A DNA stretch of 64,000 nt from the NCBI RefSeq assembly GCF_029525555.1, contig NZ_JAPDHZ010000002.1, positions 595,868 through 659,867 on the forward strand, in the 5' to 3' direction. Shown here in pieces: positions 40,710-50,927 of the stretch (positions are counted from its first letter, which is position 1; each line of letters opens with the position of its first letter). The notes under the pieces were generated by a model. The model ran no database searches and was not told where the DNA came from. It was given only the letters and a program-made list of their open reading frames with translations. Origin of the DNA: Cohnella ginsengisoli (lineage in GTDB: Bacteria; Bacillota; Bacilli; Paenibacillales; Paenibacillaceae). Both the position numbers and the translations under genes were made by a program.

Positions 40710-40751
40710 AATATCAGGAAAGACAAGATATGCCAGATCGGGGGTGAAAGC

Positions 40752-40922
40752 ATGGCAAAGAACGGACAACCAGGTAATGGACGAATCGGTGCTGTACGCG
40801 GCAGAAGCCAAACGCAGACTTCCAGCGGACTTTGGGTGAAACGCGACACAAACACTGGTCGATTCATGGATGTTAAAACCAGTAGCCCTGGGCCTTTCAA
40901 GGGCGTTCGCAAGGAAAAATAA
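40752..40922 (+). CDS. Small basic conserved protein
   Basis: 56 residues from the ATG at 40752, which follows GGGGGTGAAAG. It is Gly, Arg and Lys rich: AKNGQPGNGRIGAVRGRSQT, then GLWVKRDTNTGRFMDVK and PFKGVRKE. Very similar small proteins of unknown function (WVKRDTxTGRFMDVK) are widespread in bacteria, often near mobile DNA. The composition suggests nucleic-acid binding. It is followed by a structured, apparently non-coding stretch. Confidence 0.7.
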   Translation: MAKNGQPGNGRIGAVRGRSQTQTSSGLWVKRDTNTGRFMDVKTSSPGPFKGVRKEK

Positions 40923-40967
40923 AAGGACCCTCCAAAGGAAGGCCCAAAGAAATTACGCTTATGCGAT

Positions 40968-41122
40968 GTTGACAAGGATGCCCCGTTCACCATTTTGTAG
41001 CTGCAACTACAAAACAAAGGAACAACTGTGTCAAACTATCACTTCCCGTATCATACAACATTTGACCTTCTGTCACAAGTGTTGTATAGGCTTGGAGTGC
41101 TTTGTAGGGTATCCTTGTCAAT
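40968..41122 (+). ncRNA. Putative structured RNA or imperfect inverted-repeat element
   Basis: A long-range stem joins GTTGACAAGGATGCCC (40968-40983) and GGGTATCCTTGTCAAT (41107-41122), 14 of 16 pairs. It encloses two local hairpins: TTTTGTAG/CTACAAAA (40993-41014, perfect 8 bp) and ATACAACA/TGTTGTAT (41053-41087, perfect 8 bp). Together they make a three-way-junction shape. No ribosome binding site or credible coding frame lies here. It may be a small RNA or leader of the next gene, or a small non-autonomous insertion. Strand is assumed from the neighbours. Confidence 0.4.
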
Positions 41123-41159
41123 GTCGTTCTCAAACTCAAAGTGAGAGGACTGATTTTCA

Positions 41160-41835
41160 TTGGCAAACATTCAACTGCAAGATGTAGTGATTTTGGTGAA
41201 TGGGACTTCACGCTATAACGGGAACGCATTTGATACTGTTCTAGTTAAGACGTTTTTAAAAACGGACGAGCCTGTATTGGACGAGTATTATGTTCCAAGT
41301 GGCGTTACCGCCAACCCCGCTATTTTGGAACTGTTGAAGCTTCAGAACCTTGAGGTTACACCTTTCAAGGCCGACACACTTCTTGCAGGGACGGAAGATA
41401 TACGTGATGAGGCACTGAACGGAGATCCCGCTGCTACCCTTGATGATGCAGCCAAGCTCCTGTTGCTGTCACTTCTGAAAAAGTCTGCGCTCGTGCCTGT
41501 CGCAGGATCTAACAACCTGTACGAGTTGACGTATGAGTACAAGATCTTTCCGCTTGCAAAGCAGGGCGCTCCTGATTCGTACGAATTGCAAATCCGCGTT
41601 CCGTTTGACGGACTTGGAATGCCAAATGGCAGTAGAGTTGAGGTGACCACTATCCTCCCCCCGTGGAACGATCGTCGACGCTAACGAGACAACTGGCAAA
41701 GACTCAAACAATGTAGAAATTGCCGAGACAGTTTACGAATTGCCTGTCGTCAATCGTAAAGCAGTTGCATTCGCTTACCAGATCGATCCGCTCTTCACGA
41801 TCAGGTATACGCACACAACTCCTGTCCAGCAATAA
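41160..41835 (+). CDS. Hypothetical protein (one frameshift)
   Basis: About 224 residues when one base is removed from C6 (41657-41662); the C-terminal 50 residues are then in frame (ETVYELPVVNRKAVAFAYQI to the stop). It starts at a TTG with GAGAGGA about 9 bases upstream. No membrane segment or signal. It is probably a beta-rich globular protein with a helical middle (LDDAAKLLLLSLLKKSALVP). No recognised family. The GC content is higher than in neighbouring cargo. A perfect 12-bp hairpin follows the gene. Confidence 0.6.
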
Positions 41836-41876
41836 TTGGTTCTAAGTCTTTAAGTTTAGCTATCTAAAATATACAA

Positions 41877-41907
41877 CAGCGATGCAGTAACAAACACTGC
41901 ATCGCTG
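41877..41907 (+). terminator. Hairpin after the 41160 gene
   Basis: CAGCGATGCAGT (41877-41888) and its exact complement ACTGCATCGCTG (41896-41907) with a 7-base loop, followed by CTTTGC. The stem is strong and the T-run weak. A second imperfect stem follows around 41913-41952. Confidence 0.65.
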
Positions 41908-41959
41908 CTTTGCTAAGCTGAGGACTCTCACATGTGTTTCGCCTGAGCTTAATACTCCT

Positions 41960-42112
41960 TAGTTAATTCCCTTATGCACTTTATTTTCATTAACGACTCT
42001 ACATACATAATTCGTGTAGGTTCTAAGTTCACGTGCGATATCAACTTGCTTCATTCCCGTCTTATACAAACGCAGTATTTTCTCTTTTTTTCGTCATTTT
42101 TTCAGATAGCAT
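41960..42112 (-). CDS. Small helix-turn-helix protein (one frameshift)
   Basis: 50 residues when one base is removed from T7 (42085-42091). The product reads MLSEKMTKKEKILRLYKTGM, then KQVDIARELRTYTNYVCRVV, a compact HTH like the C-terminal domain of resolvases and LuxR-type regulators. The start has a perfect GGGAGG (complement 42120-42125) 7 bases upstream, which supports a real gene. It is probably a small DNA-binding regulator. Too short for the usual ORF cut-off. Confidence 0.6.
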
Positions 42113-42228
42113 CTTTATACCTCCCACGAAAGTGTGTTTTCTCAATTATAAACCGTCACAAGGAATCCCGTAAGATAATGACATGTTGTGTTCACTGTGA
42201 TGTGTTTGATGTGATATGAATAGCACAA

Positions 42229-42262
42229 CATAAAAAAAAAGCCACCAAGTTCCTGGCGGCTC
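42229..42262 (-). terminator. Terminator of the 270-aa gene
   Basis: On the minus strand GCCGCCAGGA and TTGGTGGC form a stem with two mismatches, followed by eight T. It directly follows the minus-strand gene ending at 42275. Confidence 0.7.
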
Positions 42263-42274
42263 ACTGTACTTATA

Positions 42275-43087
42275 TTATATTGCCTTTTTAAAAATAGACA
42301 CCAATTTGGACAAGTCTGATAACCATTCATATTCGTCGAGTTTATCTAATACTTCTTGCATTTGCGCATTTGTCATTTTGTGAAGATCTTCCGCTAAGAC
42401 ATTGGGATGCATCTCCGAAGCCATTACGTAAATCTGATCATATGGCGCAGCAAGTGATGTTGTTGTGGCTTTGAATTTCTTAATGTATTTCAATACTAAT
42501 GATCGATTTTTTAAAAATTCCCCATTTGAACGTACCTTTTCTCCCAATAACTTTTCTATATAACTTTGATCCAATCCATTACGAAGTGATGCGATTATAA
42601 AGTACACTCGATCATTCTTAATTCCATACTTTTCTTCGCAACTTTCCAAAATATCCTCTATAATTTCATTCCAATGTTCCCCGCGGTAATACCCTGTGTC
42701 TGTAATCAGCTTAATTGCTATTCGGCTTTCTTCTTCCACTTCACCTATAACCATTCCATCAGGCATTCTTTGGAATGTCATGCCTTTCTGAGCCATTTGC
42801 TCGTTAAACAAGTCGGCCAATGTTTTACCTAGCTCAACTGACACACGACGTGCAGATTTTTTAGAGTTACCTGATTTAATCCGTTCAAGTTCCTCCTTGT
42901 AATAAACATCAACAATGCGCCTAAACAAGTTAGAGGTTAAAACAGTACCCTGGGAACCTGGAAGGACATTTTCATTTGCATCCTCGATACGAATTGGTGC
43001 TCTTGAACTTTGGCGATTGGCTGTCCTTAATTCGAGCAGAATATCGCTTAGCAGATCCCTTATCTCTACTAACAATTGCTCCTGCAC
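42275..43087 (-). CDS. Hypothetical protein, 270 residues
   Basis: Frame intact. The N-terminal 30 residues are a coiled coil (EQLLVEIRDLLSDILLELRT), followed by a helical and charged body. Motifs such as RVSVELGKTLADLFNEQMAQ and IAIKLITDTGYYRGEHWNEI can be seen but match no family that I know. There are no membrane segments. The gene stands alone with its own terminator. The region between 43088 and 43349 upstream has no coding content. Confidence 0.6.
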   Translation of the reverse strand: MQEQLLVEIRDLLSDILLELRTANRQSSRAPIRIEDANENVLPGSQGTVLTSNLFRRIVDVYYKEELERIKSGNSKKSARRVSVELGKTLADLFNEQMAQKGMTFQRMPDGMVIGEVEEESRIAIKLITDTGYYRGEHWNEIIEDILESCEEKYGIKNDRVYFIIASLRNGLDQSYIEKLLGEKVRSNGEFLKNRSLVLKYIKKFKATTTSLAAPYDQIYVMASEMHPNVLAEDLHKMTNAQMQEVLDKLDEYEWLSDLSKLVSIFKKAI

Positions 43088-43349
43088 TTTTAACCCTCCA
43101 ATACACGTGTGATTACAATCATTATCATACGCATATAATCAGCTATGGACATGTTACTAGTCAAGCGTAAATTTTTATTCCTGTGCTTATTTCAACTTAG
43201 TGGTTATTTATGGAACAAAAATACTGCTGTTGAATTTGGTCTCATCTAGACATCTTTCATTATTCATCTAACTCACGGCAAGAAAAATCAGGAGATGTTT
43301 CAAACATTTAGAGATATAATCTAAAAAAGAAAATGAAAAGGAGATCGTC

Positions 43350-44526
43350 ATGTACATTCTTAAAAAAAGTTCTGTTTACGTTTGCTGGTCTAGTATTGGC
43401 ATGTTTGTTGTTCTGGATCGGCTATCAAGCTGGAGATCACAGCGGAGCTAAATCGCTTCAAGTCGAGTCGACAGAGTCTGCTTCGGCGATTCCCATGTCT
43501 GAGTCGACTGTTGGCGCTAAGTCAATCGGGATTAAGGCAAATACGTTTATAAGCAAATGGAATAAGCAGATCTCAAACATCTCAAGCGACTACCGAATAA
43601 CCACTTCCGTCACCCAAGGTGATGTTCAAGACGTACTACAAGAAACCTTCAACGATAACGTCGGGATGATTGCTACCATCAATAAAAATGACCAAACCCT
43701 TCGAAATGCGATAATCATCTCAACAGGAATTTCCGATCCAACTCAAGCGGTAGGATTAATTGCAGCTTGGACGACTCTCCTGCAAGTTACAAGCCCCACT
43801 TTAGACGCAGCTGGGGCGCAAGAAATCGTCAGTCAGCTTTCGAAAGCAGCTAAGGATCAACAAGCGGAAACGATCGTCACAAAAGGCAGCATGAGATACA
43901 CTTTTAGAGTAAACGAGACGATTGGCCTTTGGTTAATTGCAGAGAATGCTGAGGATCAGAATGAAGATATCAAGCCTCCTGTTGCTTCTGCATCTAATGC
44001 GATAATATCAACTAATGAACCTTCGGAGTCAAGTAAGCCGACAGAAAAAATCGAGCCTACTCCTAGCCCAAGCATTCAGATGTCTGAACCCTCTGCCACA
44101 CCTAGTGCAACATCCACAGCAAAGCCAAAGTCTGAAAAGTGGAATACCTACCAAAATGCTCGCTTTGGCTTTGAATTGTCATACCCAAAAAGCTGGGTTA
44201 GAGGAGAAGAGCCTGCAAACGGGGATGGGATCGAGCTTAGCGAAAAATCTGCTGGCTCAATATTGGCTTATGCATCTTTTTACATGGAGGAACTTGCACC
44301 AGATCTAACGGGTTACAAGTCGTTCACACTCAACAATGGAAAAAAAGCGCACTTACTCGTTCAAGACGAAGGAAACACAACGACCATACAGTTGACTTAT
44401 ATTCTCGATAAACGGATACAGTATGGTTTATCTGGGTCATTATCTAGCGGCTATTATCAGAAAAACAAACAAACCATTGAAACGATGCTTAAGAGTCTTG
44501 ATTTCTTCGAAGGCTTGGAGGGTTAA
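43350..44526 (+). CDS. Membrane-anchored extracytoplasmic protein (one frameshift at the N-terminus)
   Basis: About 391 residues. The ATG at 43350 has AAAAGGAG 7 bases upstream. Removing one A from A7 (43362-43368) gives MYILKK joined to VLFTFAGLVLACLLFWIGYQ, a signal anchor. Literal translation would need a start without a ribosome binding site. The extracytoplasmic part has a DUF4854-like or similar domain, then a low-complexity Ser/Thr/Pro linker (SESSKPTEKIEPTPSPSIQM). A C-terminal domain follows with the motif YQNARFGFELSYPKSW, common to PsbP-like lipoproteins. Unusual cargo for a defence island. Confidence 0.7.
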
Positions 44527-44568
44527 ATGCTTCAGGACATTTTAACGAGTAATGAATAATATTTGCAT

Positions 44569-44597
44569 AAGGCTACCTTTTCTCGGTAGCCTTTTAA
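44569..44597. terminator. Terminator between convergent genes
   Basis: A perfect 9-bp stem AAGGCTACC (44569-44577) and GGTAGCCTT (44585-44593), followed by TTTAAT. Confidence 0.8.
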
Positions 44598-44626
44598 TAT
44601 TTAATATGTCATTAAGAAAATGACAA

Positions 44627-45295
44627 TCACAATGCTGAAACGGTCTTATCCATTAATGCAATCAGGCTATTTATCCAGCTGAACTGGCGCGTCAAAGGAT
44701 GATGAAAATACGGGACCTTGGACGTACTGACGCCGTAATAATCCCTATTTTCCAGCGCTTTAAGGCATGCTTTTGCATATTGACTTAGACAAGGCTGTGA
44801 TCCCCACGCGACGATAATTGGTTTATCTTCATACAGTTCGAGAATAGCCGCAAGTTCATCTTTCCTTTCATCCGAAAAGATACTGTGTTCATGATTGGAG
44901 CTGTGCGTTTTATATTTCCTTAACTCTCCTGGCAACTTGGCGCTTTTGGGTTGTCGAATATCAGAGAGATTAATCACCCTCATATGTGTCCACTGTTTAT
45001 ACTTCATAATTTTCATGAGGCGCTTTTGAGTATCGTCTGGAATTGTGGAAACCAGTGGTTTAGCCCCATGTAATCGAAACGACATAATGTCTACTTGTGG
45101 TTCAATATAATTTTCATCGCATGGTTTAGAAGTTCCAGGATTCATCATAATCGCCAATGCATCGATTGACGAAGCATTAGTTAACCTTTGAGTATCGACA
45201 ATATCTAATTGGCTACGGCAACATGCGATCACCTTACCTTCTTTCACGATTTGATAAAAGTGTCCGTAACATTCAAACTGATCATATATCCCCAT
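44627..45295 (-). CDS. DUF1643-like protein
   Basis: 222 residues, frame intact. The motif ALAIMMNPGTSKPCDENY is typical of the DUF1643 family (ALxIMxNPSxA), and HMRVINLSDIRQPKS and PIIVAWGSQPCLSQYAKACL follow in the usual order. The function is unknown, but members are frequent on mobile elements and next to restriction or helicase genes. It is immediately downstream of the zinc-ribbon helicase in the same direction, so it may belong to its unit. Confidence 0.7.
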   Translation of the reverse strand: MGIYDQFECYGHFYQIVKEGKVIACCRSQLDIVDTQRLTNASSIDALAIMMNPGTSKPCDENYIEPQVDIMSFRLHGAKPLVSTIPDDTQKRLMKIMKYKQWTHMRVINLSDIRQPKSAKLPGELRKYKTHSSNHEHSIFSDERKDELAAILELYEDKPIIVAWGSQPCLSQYAKACLKALENRDYYGVSTSKVPYFHHPLTRQFSWINSLIALMDKTVSAL

Positions 45296-45312
45296 GCTCC
45301 ACCTCCGTGGTA

Positions 45313-48300
45313 TTACCTGGCTAAGTTATACTTATTACCGCATTTCGGAAAATTGGTACAACCATAGAATTTGCCATATTTCCCACTCCGCACTACCATA
45401 AATCCACCGCAGGCTTTACAAATCTTTTTTGTCTTTCAATATTTGTATATATCTTACTCTGTATTCACAACCAGGATAGTTGCTGCACCCGAGAAATGAC
45501 TGTCCGCCGTTTCCCTGTCTTGTCACTAAGTATCCTGTTCTACAACGGGGGCAGTTTGGATGATCAGCCATGGATTCTTCATCTGTTACCATGGAATACG
45601 GGACTTGATGCTTGTCGATAAGCTCTTTTACGAATACTGACATCCCCGTCTCAGGAGCCAATATGATACAACGGTTCTTGGTTCGTGTAATGGCCACATA
45701 AAACAACCTACGTTCCTCGGCAAAATCGAAGTTGTCCCGCTCAGTCAACACCCATCCTAAGATCGGATCATCAGCAATTTTATTCGGAAAACCGACCAAA
45801 CTGTTTTTTGCATTGATGATGATCACATTTTCGGCTTCAAGACCCTTCGACCGATGCGCGGTGAAGAAAGTGATTTTTAAATCCCTAAATCTACGGTATT
45901 TAATCATCATGACGTCCTGAGTTTTATCGTACCTTTTTTTCGAACTCATCATCTTGATCAATAAAGTTGACGTCAAAGTTGTTTCGGCCAAGCAGCATAA
46001 TCTCAGATGAACTACCCGAATGCTCAGCGATGTCTGCGATCGCTCGCTTTAATGCCACGATTGCTTCTTTCTTGTACCCCATTACCTGAATGGGTTGGGA
46101 CATGCTTTTGTCTGATAAAAGGTCTTTGCGGAACTGACTTGGATTTTGCATGACGAACTTCCCTGCAATATCGATAAGTTGCTGAGAGTTACGATAGGTC
46201 CGCTCTATTTTCATCAGCTGGTGAAATCCAAAAAAACTCTCCGAATTTAGTGAAGAGCTGAATGTCGCTTCCCGCAAAGCGGTAGATCGACTGCCAGTCA
46301 TCGCCAACACACATAACTTTCGCATTCGTTTGATCTTTAATAGCTTTGATCAGCTCAAATCTGCTTGTAGAAATGTCTTGGTATTCATCGATCATGATGT
46401 ATTTGTAATCGAATCGAATCTTTTCAGCTTTCACATAATCAGTTGCCATGTTTATCATATCGTTAAAGTCGATCGCCTTGTTACGTCTCAGCTCTTCTTG
46501 GTAATGGATAAAGATCGGTTGAACCATTTCCATGAACATCTTGGTACGCATTTTGGTAAATGCGCTGGCTGCGCTCTTTTTGTTCTCTTCCAAGAACAAG
46601 GTGAAATGAGTCTCACCAAATCCATTTGATTTAAACAATCCAAGGAATGAATTGATTAGCTTCACAAGCTCTTTGAAGTACCTGTCCTGATTCTCGATGT
46701 CATAAATCTTTGTGAAGATGGCTTGATAATCGGCTTCGCGAAATTTGACCTGGTGGGCGATTAACTTCTCCTTCAACTTTTCTAGAAGAACCCCGTTCTT
46801 GTTATAGTGCGAGTAAGTTTCGATTAGCGTAGTGCCTTTCTCGCTGTGTATGCCCCTCTTCCATACCATATCCTCAAGATACTTCTGTTCTTCAACTGGA
46901 CTGAGCCATGGTGTTCGATTATGTTCGTCTACTCCGAAATGCTCAAGATACAGATCATAATCAGGCAAATAAAAATCAGGTTTGTATTGCCGATGGAATT
47001 CATCTGCCGTATTGAACGGATACATTCTCTCGTACTCATAACTGACGCCGTTTAAAAACAGGAAGTTCGCGATCAGCGTTTCCTCAAAACTTTTGACGGT
47101 TTCTCCGTTAATGGTCCGTTTCTGCCCCGCCAATCTACCAGCGGCTTGCTCTGCAAAGACCGTCTTGTTAACCTTGCCCTTAAGCGTTTCAAAGTCAATA
47201 TTCTTATAATAATCATGATACTCGCCTAGATTGTTAAACTCTGAATAATCCTTTGGAATGCTGATGTAATAACCAAAAAATTCGATCAGGTTTTTGATTT
47301 GCGAGCCGTCATCAAAGATTTTATCTTTAAAATAGTTATCCAGCACTTTAGGTAAATCGTCAAAAACGTCAGGGGTTGAGCGGGTTACCTGCCCAATAAT
47401 TCCTAGACCCAATTTATGAAATGTTTTAACATCGACAGGCACATCAAGTTTTCCTTTGATACGCTCGGCCATTTCGTTAGCAGATTTGCGCGTAAACGAA
47501 ATAAGCAGGATCTCCGACGGCGAAATCCCTTTCACATCCACCAGGTATTTTACTTTCCCTGAAATCGTCAATGTCTTGCCGCTTCCCGCGCCTGCAAGAA
47601 CAAGATTATTGTCTTCGTCGGTCACCACCGCGATCCGTTGTTGCTGATCGAGTGCCTTACCGTCGATGTTGTTAAAGAGTTGCTGCTGCTTAAGCAACTG
47701 ATCTTGAATATACTCCGTGTTCCAACTTTCTACGTATCGATCGAGCTGGTCGTAGTAATCAACAAAAGTTTTGACACTTCCATCTTTAATATCCGCGACA
47801 TTGCCTTGAAAGAAGTTGAACGATTCTAGGAAGGATTCTTTTAAGGGCTGTATTCGAGAATGAACGAAATAATCCTGACGATATAGATTAACCTTCTTTA
47901 GAAATTGTGTAGCCTGTACGGTATGTTGCTCAACAACCTGATTTTGCGCGAAGTGTGCTTTTTCGATGTTGGTTAATGCCGTGACGTAGTTACCCTTAAG
48001 CTTCTGATACCGCTTCGTCAGTTCAAGGTATTCCTTGGATGCAATAGCACCACTGCGTGCAATAAAAAACGATCGCGATTGCTCGTCCACGTTCGCAACG
48101 TTATTGCCGTCTATGTATTGTTTTAAATCGTTGTATTTAAGCAATACTCCGCTAATTTCATCATCGGTAATTAGCGATCGGCGCTTACTGAAGTCATTTG
48201 CTATGCTTTTAAGAGATGCTACGGTCCACTCGAAGGAATTTATATATTTACCAACCCGTTGACATTCTTTTTTAATTTTGCGATTTTGAAAGTAACCAAT

Positions 48301-48324
48301 AACACTCTCGATGATATTCACCAT
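45313..48324 (-). CDS. UvrD/HelD-type helicase with C-terminal zinc ribbons (three frameshifts)
   Basis: About 1,002 residues when joined at A7 (46230-46236), T7 (45934-45940) and T6 (45425-45430). A coiled-coil N-terminus precedes Walker A LAGAGSGKTLTI. Later motifs are IMIDEYQDISTSRF, VGDDWQSIYRFAGS, TAHRSKGLEAENVI and YVAITRTKNR. The C-terminus carries two topoisomerase-type zinc ribbons: CPRCRTGYLVTRQGNGGQSF with CSNYPGC, and CKACGGFMVVRSGKYG with CTNFPKC. An inserted nuclease-like segment (PDFYLPDYDLYLEHFG) lies inside the helicase, as in E. coli helicase IV relatives. The second ribbon appears only after the third correction. Probably a DNA-repair or defence helicase with a nuclease module. 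Confidence 0.85.
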
Positions 48325-48427
48325 AATAACTCCCTGACTTCAAGGTACTTTTATCTTAGGTAAATAATACCACAACACTAGTAGTCCTTAAATGAGTTGA
48401 TTCAATCTAAACAATAAAAGAACATAG

Positions 48428-48470
48428 CAAAAAGTGGGGTGCTTAATTCGAAGCAACCCACTTTTTTAAG
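48428..48470 (-). terminator. Terminator of the PD-(D/E)XK gene
   Basis: On the minus strand AAAAAAGTGGG and CCCCACTTTTT flank a short loop (AAAAAGTGGGG at about 48429-48439 and CCCACTTTTTT at 48458-48467). A T-run follows. It lies directly after the stop at 48477. Confidence 0.75.
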
Positions 48471-48476
48471 TATCTT

Positions 48477-50121
48477 TTATTCTGACTTCACCTTATATAA
48501 TAAAGTTCCGCGTTCTTCTAAAGGAAGATGAGCCGAAGTTATTTCATATGTTATTTCAAAATTCTCAGTTGCCCATACTGGCACAAAACAAGGGAATGCT
48601 GATGTTTCTTTTGGATTCAGTTTATCAAATTCGAACACTAACAACTGACTTTCTCCATGGGAATGCAATTTAAAATCGAATAAACTACCTAAGTAAAGCG
48701 GAAATAATTCTCGATTTCGTTTTCCTCCATCTTCTAATCCCAAAAAAAGGCAAAGGATATAAATCATATGGTTGATGCAAATAAGAATTAATGTGCCCAT
48801 CAGAGCTATGAGTAAACTTATAGTGTATAAACCCTTTAAACCCCGTAAAATCCTTAATAATTCTATCGTCAGGAATCATAAATTCTGAAACTTTTACTAT
48901 TCGTACGCTTTTTGGCAAGTATATTTTCACCTTAATTTCTTCATCTCGTCGAGTTCCATTGTTGCGTATGACAACTGGGATAAGGTTAATGGAATCTAAA
49001 AATGCAAACATTTTAGTATATGATTGTAGTATTTCAAGTTCATTTTCAAATTCTAATAATAAATTAAACTTATCTATTTCTTCGCCAGTTCCTGTCCTCT
49101 CAACAGGTGAATAACCAAACATATGTTTAGGTCGTACCATTGGTTCTTTTAGGTTCCCTACATAAAAAAAACTCATCATTCATCTGGACTTCTAATAACT
49201 CATGGGCTAAAGATTCTAACTCTTTACGCCTTTTTCCGCTGATTTCAGAATATATAGTCATACTCATGCCTATGGAAATACGAAGTCTTTTAAAAATCTC
49301 TTCGTCTTCATCATTTGGGTCATTCCTATCCTTTTGTTCAATTGTTCTCTCTGTTATTTCTTTATAAAGCGATAATAAATCTCTTCTTTTGTTTTTTATA
49401 AATTTTGAAGTTCTAAGCTTAGTATTTACTGCATTCATTTCTGACGAATAAGGTACGTTATCCTTTAGATAAAACTCTATTTTCAGTGCACTTTTTCTTG
49501 CTTCTGAAATTCCCAAAAAAAGAATCAATCCACGTTATCAACTGAGTTTCAAATTCTTGTTTAGTTACCTTTTTTCCATTCGTCGACAAAACCATGTATT
49601 GGTATCCAATTGCTTTGCACATAATTTCTAGCTCTGTATTATTAGGATGTTTCCTTTTATTGGAAAGAAATTTACTGAGATATCTATAAATTTGGGAATC
49701 CAGTGAGTCTTGTTCATTGGTTTTTAAGTTGATTTTTAATTTTTCCTTATTTTCTTCCAAAACCAATTTCCCATCAAAATCCTCATTAGTTGCTTTATTT
49801 TCGTTAATCCGATTTATAACTTTTTTTTGTTTCGTCATTACAAGTACCTAATAAAATAAGTTTATATTCTTCCGCTTCTTTAACATCATCAATCAGACTT
49901 TCGAGCCATCTTCTCATATCTGGTAGGGTAAAATTGTTCTTTGAAGTTTTCACTTGAACTACACGCGGAGGTTGTTCTTTATAAAACCAAGCAATATCAA
50001 CCTTGTCGTTTTTAGTATCGGGCTCAACCTGTACAGTGTCCCACTCTTCCTCAACCAAAGAATATATTACGCTAACAACTGCTTGTGCAAGATAACCCCA
50101 AGCGCCTTCTTTTCCGCCCAT
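48477..50121 (-). CDS. PD-(D/E)XK nuclease-domain protein with unknown C-terminal half (four frameshifts)
   Basis: About 546 residues when joined at T8 (about 49821-49828), A7 (49515-49521), A8 (49164-49171) and A7 (48742-48748). The N-terminus has a PD-(D/E)XK-type core: KEGAWGYLAQAVV, then NDKVDIAWFYKEQPPRVVQV and K, with Asp42 and Gln56-Val-Lys58 as the probable active site. The middle is helical (about 250 residues). The C-terminal half is beta-rich (IKVKIYLPKSVRIVKVSEFM) and may be a sensor or binding module. The start is the ATG at 50121, 10 bases after AAAGGAG. The combination suggests a nuclease effector with a C-terminal sensor, typical of abortive defence. I do not recognise it as a named system. 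Confidence 0.7.
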
Positions 50122-50352
50122 TTCATTAATGCTCCTTTACGCCGCACTCATACTGGCATAATAAACTTATTCCAATAAAAAACTAAGGCATGTGTTTATG
50201 TTTATAGGAAAAGAATACCATATAGCAAGGGTATAAGGTATAATGTATTTTGGTCTAAAACCAAATGCGGAATTATGTATTCTGAATCTCTATTTGTATT
50301 AATGTTCAAAGATTACTGTTTTCATACTTAATCGATAAGGCGGCAGATATGT

Positions 50353-50893
50353 ATGCGATTTGCTGTTAGACAAAAATTACTAGCAATCAAACCAAAAGTC
50401 CCACCACATGATGCTGTAAAGGGCTACCTACTTCGCAACAGTGTTAATACAATAGTAAACAGACTCCAAGCAAAATTGCCAAGTAAAACTTTTAATTTCT
50501 TTAGACAAGGAAATCTAGCTGCTGCCCAATATAATATATTGGGTATGCCTTCTAAAATCGTTTATGGTAGTAGTAAAGATATTGATGACGCCCACATAAA
50601 AGCAGTCTTCGCCCCCCTTCGTACTGTTCGTAAATTTGATCATGTAAGTGCAAATAAATCTCGGGATATTTATGTGGGAATGAAGGCAGAGGGGGGCAAT
50701 TGAACGATTTAGGGATTCAGAAGCAAAGATATTGGAAGAACTAGCGTTAAGGTTTAATCGAGAGAGTAGCGGGGAAGTGTACTTATATACTCAACGAGAA
50801 CCATGCGTTGGTTGTGATTATACAATTATTCAATTTTTAAAAAACTTCCCCAAAATTAACTTGCATATTTTCTACGACAGAATATATTCCTAA
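50353..50893 (+). CDS. Nucleic-acid deaminase toxin (one frameshift)
   Basis: About 179 residues when one base is removed from G6 (50691-50696). The C-terminal domain has the deaminase signature: DSEAKILEELALRF with catalytic Glu123, then EVYLYTQREPCVGCDY with zinc-binding Cys151 and Cys154, followed by the INLHIFY strand. This pattern resembles the BURPS668_1122/DYW-like deaminases of polymorphic toxins and related defence proteins. There is no secretion domain or signal, so it would act inside the cell. It lies 34 bases upstream of a small acidic protein that may be its antidote. Without the correction the zinc cysteines are out of frame. Confidence 0.72.
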
Positions 50894-50927
50894 TATTATT
50901 CGTTTCTTTTTAAAGGGGGTTAGGAAA

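Noticed and set aside
40870..41187. A 105-codon frame across the structured segment
   Set aside because: It starts inside the 56-aa gene, lacks a ribosome binding site, is rich in Cys and Arg without a pattern, and overlaps strong inverted repeats.
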